Positions 23,018 through 27,113 of a stretch of DNA of 27,113 nt are shown here, one piece after another. The notes below the pieces were generated by a model. The model did not search any database and was not told the origin of the DNA. It saw only the letters and a list, made by a program, of their open reading frames with translations. The position numbers and the translations under genes were made by a program. The DNA comes from DASVEE01 sp036399695 (GTDB lineage Bacteria; Acidobacteriota; Thermoanaerobaculia; Gp7-AA8): contig DASWMP010000200.1 in NCBI GenBank assembly GCA_036399695.1, forward strand, positions 1 through 27,113, given 5' to 3'. Position 1 is the first letter of the stretch, and each line of letters opens with the position of its first letter.

Positions 23018-24047
23018 CTACGCGAACATCGTCAGCACCGGCATGTACCTGCCGGAGCTCGAGACGACGAACGACGACCTCCGCGAACGCTTCAAGACGA
23101 TCGCCCCGGAGTTCGTCGACAAGATGGAAGCGTCGAGCAGCATCCGCAGCCGCTGGTACGCTCCGGACGACTGGGCCGCGTCAGATCTGGCGCTACGCGC
23201 GGCGCAACAGGCGCTCGAGCGCGCGCACAAGAAGCCCGAAGACCTCGACCTCATCATCCTCGGCACCGACTCGCCGGACTACATCACGCCGGCCACGTCC
23301 GTGATCCTGCAGTCGAAGCTCGGTGCGAAGAACGCCGGCACGTTCGACGTCGGCTGCGCCTGCGCGTCGTTTCCGACGGCCATGTCCAACGCGGCCGGGC
23401 TGATGGCGACGAACGCGTCGCTGAAGAACGTGCTCGTGGTCTCGGTCTACCTGATGCGCAAGCTGGCCAGCCTCGACGATCCGATGGTCTTCTTCTACGG
23501 CGATGGCGCCGGCGCCGCGGTGCTGGAACGGAGCGAACAGCCGGGCTTCGTCGCCGCGGCGTTCCAGGCGGACGGCGCGTACGCGAAGAACTGGCTGATC
23601 CAGGCCGGCGGTACCGCCGAGCCGACGACGGAAGACGGTTTCCGCGCCGGCCGCACGACCGTGAAGATGGTCGAGCGCTACCCGCCGGAGATCAACAACG
23701 AAGGCTGGCCGCGTCTCGTGCGCAAGGTCGCGCAGAACGGCGGCTTCACACTGGAAGACATCGACTTCCTCATCTTCACGCAGGTGCGCAAGTCGACCAT
23801 CGAGCTGGTGATGAAGGACCTCGGCCTGCCGATGGAGAAGACGCACACGATCATGGAGCGCTGGGGCTACACCGGCTCCGCCTGCATCCCGATGGCGCTC
23901 GACGACGCTCTGCAGCAGCAGAAGATCAAGCCTGGCGATCTCGTGGTGATGATCGGCTCCGGCGTCGGCTACAACCAGGCAGCGGCGGCGTTCCGGATGC
24001 CGCTCGAAGAAGGGCGGCTCTTTGGCAACGACGGATCCGGTCGCTGA
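23007..24047 (+). CDS. KAS III (FabH)-like thiolase-fold enzyme with altered active site
   Basis: The 346-aa protein follows the FabH fold: IVSTGMYLPE, the Arg-rich loop SSSIRSRWYAP, the nucleophile region TFDVGCACASF with Cys119, FFYGDGAGAAVLE, and near the C-terminus IKPGDLVVMIGSGVGYNQAAAAF. The other two residues of the canonical Cys-His-Asn triad are not there. At the PHQAN site the protein reads FTQVRKS (Thr258 in place of His). At the GNTSAASVP site it reads GYTGSACIP (Tyr288 in place of Asn). It is therefore unlikely to carry out the usual decarboxylating condensation and may be a non-decarboxylating acyltransferase or a thioester-handling enzyme. The start is an inferred TTG at 23007, overlapping the reductase gene; the next ATG (23043) would remove the first strand. 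It overlaps the hydrolase gene by 26 bases. Confidence 0.88.
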   Translation: MAPSYANIVSTGMYLPELETTNDDLRERFKTIAPEFVDKMEASSSIRSRWYAPDDWAASDLALRAAQQALERAHKKPEDLDLIILGTDSPDYITPATSVILQSKLGAKNAGTFDVGCACASFPTAMSNAAGLMATNASLKNVLVVSVYLMRKLASLDDPMVFFYGDGAGAAVLERSEQPGFVAAAFQADGAYAKNWLIQAGGTAEPTTEDGFRAGRTTVKMVERYPPEINNEGWPRLVRKVAQNGGFTLEDIDFLIFTQVRKSTIELVMKDLGLPMEKTHTIMERWGYTGSACIPMALDDALQQQKIKPGDLVVMIGSGVGYNQAAAAFRMPLEEGRLFGNDGSGR

Positions 24048-24855
24048 GCTGGTTCGCCTCTCGCGCGGCGCACTCGGGGCCGCGGGTCTCGAGCGGCGCG
24101 CGGTGGGGGAGAGTGTTTACTTTGTCAGCGGGGAGCACGATGGGACCCATGGGAACCATGAACGTTCTAGGTCCCATAGGTCCCATCGCACCCTGGTGCT
24201 CCTGCATGGCGTGAACGATCACGCCGGCACCTGGGCCACGGTCGCGGGTGCGCTGGCAAAAACGCACCGTCTGATCATCCCCGACCTGGCCGGCCATGGG
24301 GAAAGCGGCCCGGCCGCGGGCTCGATCACCCTGCCGCTGATCGTCGAGCGGCTGCACGAGATCCTGAAAGACGAACAGCCGTTCACGCTCCTCGGCAACT
24401 CCATGGGCGGGTGGGTGAGCATCCTCTACACGCTCGCGCATCCGGAGCAGGTGGAGCGGCTGATCCTCGAAAGCGGCGGCGGTCTGAACATCCCGCTCGC
24501 GGTGCCGCTGACGGCTACGAACCGCGAAGACGCGGACCTCATCCTGCGCGCGGTTCATGGCACACGCTCCTTGCCGGCGTGGGCCGCTGACGCGCTCATC
24601 GCGCGCGCGACCGACGCGCCGCTCGTCCGCCTCGCCGGCGCGGAGGAGCATTACGTCGACGGCCGCCTCGGCGAGATCGACGTCCCGACGACGGTCCTCT
24701 GGGGCGTCGACGACGGCGTCGTCACGCGTGAGCACGCCGAGGGCCTGCAGCGCGGCATTCGCGGCGCGGAACTGGTCGTCATCGACGGCGCCGCACACAT
24801 CCCACACCTGCAGCAACCGGAGCGCTTCCTGGAATGTTTGACGGCGATCTGCTGA
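24022..24855 (+). CDS. Alpha/beta-hydrolase (Ser-His-Asp) with an in-frame repeat insertion
   Basis: The 277-aa protein has the core TLVLLHGVNDHAGTW (oxyanion HG motif), DLAGHGES, the nucleophile elbow GNSMGG (Ser127), the acid in VLWGVDDGVV and the His in DGAAHIPHLQQPE, a complete triad. It probably cleaves an ester, thioester, lactone or C-C bond of the pathway intermediate. Residues 40-56 (DGTHGNHERSRSHRSHR) are encoded exactly by the inverted repeat 24139-24187 and have no counterpart in ordinary family members, where the first strand runs directly into the HG strand. They would form a polar loop on the edge of the sheet. The start is an inferred TTG inside the end of the KAS III gene; the gene overlaps the ligase gene by 22 bases, suggesting translational coupling. 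Confidence 0.88.
   Translation: MATTDPVAELVRLSRGALGAAGLERRAVGESVYFVSGEHDGTHGNHERSRSHRSHRTLVLLHGVNDHAGTWATVAGALAKTHRLIIPDLAGHGESGPAAGSITLPLIVERLHEILKDEQPFTLLGNSMGGWVSILYTLAHPEQVERLILESGGGLNIPLAVPLTATNREDADLILRAVHGTRSLPAWAADALIARATDAPLVRLAGAEEHYVDGRLGEIDVPTTVLWGVDDGVVTREHAEGLQRGIRGAELVVIDGAAHIPHLQQPERFLECLTAIC
24139..24187. repeat. Inverted repeat with 9-bp-unit arms inside the hydrolase gene
   Basis: GATGGGACCCATGGGAACC (24139-24157) pairs with GGTCCCATAGGTCCCATC (24170-24187) across a 12-base loop. The right arm is two copies of AGGTCCCAT. It is contained entirely in the coding frame of the hydrolase. Confidence 0.9.
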
Positions 24856-26324
24856 GCGAACGCGCTCGCGTCACCCCCGACAAGCTCGCCATCGTGTCGG
24901 TGGAAACGGGCGAGCGCCTCACCTATGCCGAGCTCGATGCCCGCGCCGAACGCGCCGCCGCCATCCTCGTCGCCAACGGCATCAAGCCCGGCGACCGCGT
25001 CGGCCTCCTCTCCTACAACTGCACCGAATTCATCGAGCTCTTCTTCGGAGCCGGTAAAGCCGGCGCCATCGTGGTCCCGCTCTCCACGCGCGCCACCGCG
25101 CATGAACTGGAGCACATCGCCGGCGATTGCGGAATGACGGCGGTGTTCTACGGCGAGGAGTTCGGCGCAATCGCGGGCGCGTTGCCGGTTGTCCGTTTTC
25201 CGTTGTCCGTGCTGCGGTCCGCAGACATCTCGGAAGATCGTGGTTTTGCCCTCACGGACAACGGACAACGGGCAACGGACAACGCCCCCGAATCCGTCGC
25301 GTGCCTCCTCTACACGAGCGGCACGACCGGGAAGCCGAAAGGCGTGATGATCCCGCGGCGGCAGTTGCTGTTCAACGGGTACAACACGGCCGTAAACTGG
25401 GACCTGCGGGCGGATGACGTCAGCTCGATCTTCACGCCGCTGTATCACGCCGGCGGGATCGCGGCGTTCATGATCCCGATCTTCTGCGCCGGTGGGACGG
25501 TCGTTATCCACAAAGGGTTCAATGCAGCCGAGGTGTGGCGGACGATCGAGAAGGAAAGGTGCTCGGTGGTCCTCGGCGTGCCGACGATCTGGAAGCTGCT
25601 GATGGAAGCGCCGGAATTCGCTTCCGTGAACCTCGGCCACGTCCGCTGGTTCATCTCCGGCGGCGCCCCCCTGCCGCAATTCATCATTGACGCGTACCAG
25701 CGTCGCGGTGTTCCATTTAAGCAAGGTTATGGAATGACCGAAGTGGGCGTGAACTGCTTCACCATGACGGTGGACGAGTCGTACCGCAAGCCGGGCTCGA
25801 TCGGCCGTCCCATGCTCTTCACCGCGGTGAAGCTGATGGCCGGCGACCGCGAAGCCGCCCCGAACGAAGTCGGGGAGATGTACATCCGCGGCCCGCACGT
25901 CTCCCTCGGCTATTGGAACAACGAGCCGGCAACGCGCGCCTCCTACTCGTCCGATGGCTGGTTCCGCACCGGCGATCTGGCCCGCCGCGACGAGGAAGGC
26001 TTCTTCTACATCGCCGGCCGCCTCAAGGAGATGTTCATCAGCGGCGGCGTGAATGTCTATCCGGCCGAGATCGAAGCGGAACTGGTGGCGCATCCGTCGA
26101 TCTCCGACGCGGCGGTGATCGCGATTCCGGACGAGACCTGGGGCGAGGTCGGCGTGGCGTTCATTGTGGGACAGGGGCTCTCGGATGCGGACGTGGCGGC
26201 GTATTTGACAATGCGCATTGCAAAGTACAAAGTGCCCAGACGGTTCGTTTTCGTCGAAGCCCTGCCGCGTACACCCTACGGCAAAGTGGTGAAAGACGAG
26301 CTTCGTAAACAGCTCGACACATGA
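24834..26324 (+). CDS. AMP-dependent acyl-CoA synthetase (acyl/aryl-CoA ligase)
   Basis: The 496-aa ANL-superfamily ligase activates a carboxylic acid to an acyl-AMP and then to a CoA thioester. It has the P-loop LLYTSGTTGKPKG (158-170), the adenine/substrate motif QGYGMTEVG (297-305), DGWFRTGDLA (374-383), the hinge and CoA-side motif GRLKEMFISGGVNVYPAEIE (395-414) and the C-terminal catalytic lysine Lys484 in PRTPYGKVVKDEL. It resembles the long-chain/feruloyl-CoA synthetase branch; the acid cannot be named. Residues from about 116 to 150 (LPVVRFPLSVLR, TDNGQRATDN) are encoded by an inverted repeat and form an extra loop just before the P-loop. ATG at 24834 overlaps the hydrolase end; the stop overlaps the TetR start (ATGA). 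Confidence 0.93.
   Translation: MFDGDLLSERARVTPDKLAIVSVETGERLTYAELDARAERAAAILVANGIKPGDRVGLLSYNCTEFIELFFGAGKAGAIVVPLSTRATAHELEHIAGDCGMTAVFYGEEFGAIAGALPVVRFPLSVLRSADISEDRGFALTDNGQRATDNAPESVACLLYTSGTTGKPKGVMIPRRQLLFNGYNTAVNWDLRADDVSSIFTPLYHAGGIAAFMIPIFCAGGTVVIHKGFNAAEVWRTIEKERCSVVLGVPTIWKLLMEAPEFASVNLGHVRWFISGGAPLPQFIIDAYQRRGVPFKQGYGMTEVGVNCFTMTVDESYRKPGSIGRPMLFTAVKLMAGDREAAPNEVGEMYIRGPHVSLGYWNNEPATRASYSSDGWFRTGDLARRDEEGFFYIAGRLKEMFISGGVNVYPAEIEAELVAHPSISDAAVIAIPDETWGEVGVAFIVGQGLSDADVAAYLTMRIAKYKVPRRFVFVEALPRTPYGKVVKDELRKQLDT
25179..25288. repeat. Inverted repeat with 7-bp-unit arms inside the ligase gene (TTGTCCG class)
   Basis: The left arm 25179-25211 contains TTGTCCG/TTTTCCG heptamers. The right arm from about 25252 to 25288 is complementary, with ACGGACA-type units; roughly 28 of 33 aligned bases agree. 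It is the same class as 16421-16675. It keeps the reading frame of the acyl-CoA synthetase and codes for an inserted peptide ahead of the P-loop. Confidence 0.88.
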
Positions 26325-26950
26325 ATCAGGAAGAGCGCTCCGAGCGCAGCCGGCACCAGATCCTCGACGCCGCATTGAAGCTTTTCTCCCATCGCGGCTA
26401 CGGCGCGACGAGCGTTCGCGATATCGCGGAAGAAGCAGGCCTGTCGAAGGGGAACGTCTATCACCACTTCCCCGATAAGGAGACGATCTTCCGCGCGCTG
26501 CTCGACCGCTATTTCCTGGCGATGTCGCAGCCGGAGTTCCCGTTCAATCGCGCCCTCGCCTCCCAGGATTTCCCGGAAAATCTGGAGGAGCTTGGCCTCG
26601 CCGCCCGCGATACTGTCCGCGATTACCGGGAGTACGTGGCCCTGATCTATGTGGACGTGGTGGAGTTCGACGGCTCACATGTCCGCAAGTTCTATCAGGA
26701 GATGGCGAACCGCTTCGAGTCGTTCATCAAGATCCACGGGATGGAGGAACGCCTCCGCTCGAAGCTCGCGGAAGGCCTCTCCCCAGCCTCCGCGGTGATG
26801 CTGGCGACACGCATCTTCTATAACTATTTCTCGATCGAGATCCTCTTCGGCGTCGAAAACCACTTCGGCAAAAGCACGGAGGAAGCAGTCGAAGAAATCG
26901 CCCGCATCCTCCGCCGCGGCATGCTCCGCGAACCTGCGCCAGCCTCGTAG
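26321..26950 (+). CDS. TetR-family transcriptional regulator
   Basis: The 209-aa protein has an N-terminal TetR helix-turn-helix (about 9-56: RSRHQILDAALKLFSHRGYGATSVRDIAEEAGLSK, then GNVYHHFPDKETIFRALL) and a helical ligand domain typical of acyl-CoA-responsive members. Its ATG overlaps the TGA of the ligase gene, making it the last gene of the coupled series. As a local regulator it most likely binds the palindrome at 19408-19419 ahead of the operon and is released by an acyl-CoA or related product; this is inference from position. The helix at 145-190 (SPASAVMLATRIFYNYFSIEILFG) is probably part of the ligand pocket or dimer face. Confidence 0.92.
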   Translation: MNQEERSERSRHQILDAALKLFSHRGYGATSVRDIAEEAGLSKGNVYHHFPDKETIFRALLDRYFLAMSQPEFPFNRALASQDFPENLEELGLAARDTVRDYREYVALIYVDVVEFDGSHVRKFYQEMANRFESFIKIHGMEERLRSKLAEGLSPASAVMLATRIFYNYFSIEILFGVENHFGKSTEEAVEEIARILRRGMLREPAPAS

Positions 26951-27013
26951 TCAGCGTTCGCGGTCGGCATTCGGTTGGGGAGAGACGACGTAAGGCCTCC
27001 GGCGGGCGGCCAC

Positions 27014-27113
27014 GGGCCGCAGCGCTTGTTCGCCGAGCCTCGGCCGACCCTACTTGTGAACGTGTTGACCGCGACGCCCTGCGCTGAGCCTGAGGCAACA
27101 AGCGCTGCGGCCC
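27014..27113. repeat. Perfect 17-bp inverted repeat downstream of the operon
   Basis: GGGCCGCAGCGCTTGTT (27014-27030) is the exact reverse complement of the last 17 bases of the window (27097-27113), with a 66-base loop. No gene is visible in 26951-27113. It may be another intergenic hairpin element or the transcript end of the operon; it may continue outside the window. Confidence 0.85.

Noticed and set aside
22292..26324. Olefin/beta-lactone (oleABCD) pathway
   Set aside because: The gene set looks similar, but the hydrolase has a GNSMGG Ser nucleophile rather than the Asp of OleB. The thiolase-like protein follows FabH with a changed active site rather than OleA, and the reductase is a classical FabG-like SDR rather than an extended OleD-type.

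Overview
The window looks like a piece of a GC-rich, Gram-negative soil bacterium, most likely an acidobacterium-like lineage. That is an inference from the gene families: two Oar-type TonB-dependent receptors with an N-terminal carboxypeptidase-regulatory domain, tandem ELWxxDGT/Calx-beta secreted proteins and a PspA/AAA+ cluster. There is no rRNA, tRNA or other marker gene to confirm it.

Layout. Positions 1-7534 (minus strand) hold a tandem family of secreted ELWxxDGT-repeat proteins. One is intact (3969-7160) and one is cut by the window edge (1-2141). A third survives only as an N-terminal stub (3723-3968) and a C-terminal piece (2143-2667). Between those two remnants sits a foreign-looking, AT-richer gene for a YopT/AvrPphB-like (C58-type) cysteine protease. 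A small PGPGW-like membrane protein gene lies just upstream of the intact copy. Positions 7535-8518 carry no gene but hold a 43-bp tandem repeat array, a nested-palindrome MITE-like element and the terminator of the next gene. Positions 8519-18811 (minus) hold polyphosphate kinase 1, then a PspA/IM30 homologue, a two-helix membrane coiled-coil protein, an AAA+ ATPase and a V4R/TIGR02265-like protein. An unrecognised helical protein follows, then an Oar-like TonB receptor that has its own ribosome-binding site and terminator.

Positions 18922-26950 (plus) hold a lone receiver-domain protein and then what looks like one lipid/acyl metabolism operon. A sigma70-like promoter with a 12-bp perfect palindrome just downstream leads into a TonB receptor, an SDR reductase, a KAS III-like thiolase-fold enzyme, a Ser-hydrolase, an AMP-dependent acyl-CoA synthetase and a TetR regulator. 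The last five genes overlap end to start. The reductase, condensing-type enzyme, hydrolase and ligase probably act on one acyl substrate, and TetR probably controls the palindrome. The substrate is not readable from the sequence.

The most unusual signal is not a gene. The window is peppered with paired inverted repeats. One class has arms built from 7-bp units (five loci) and a related one from 9-bp units (one locus). Four fill the space around gene ends, and two lie in frame inside adjacent enzymes, where they encode inserted peptides. A second class is REP-like hairpin doublets, two of which show a compensatory base change that supports a selected or recently copied structure.
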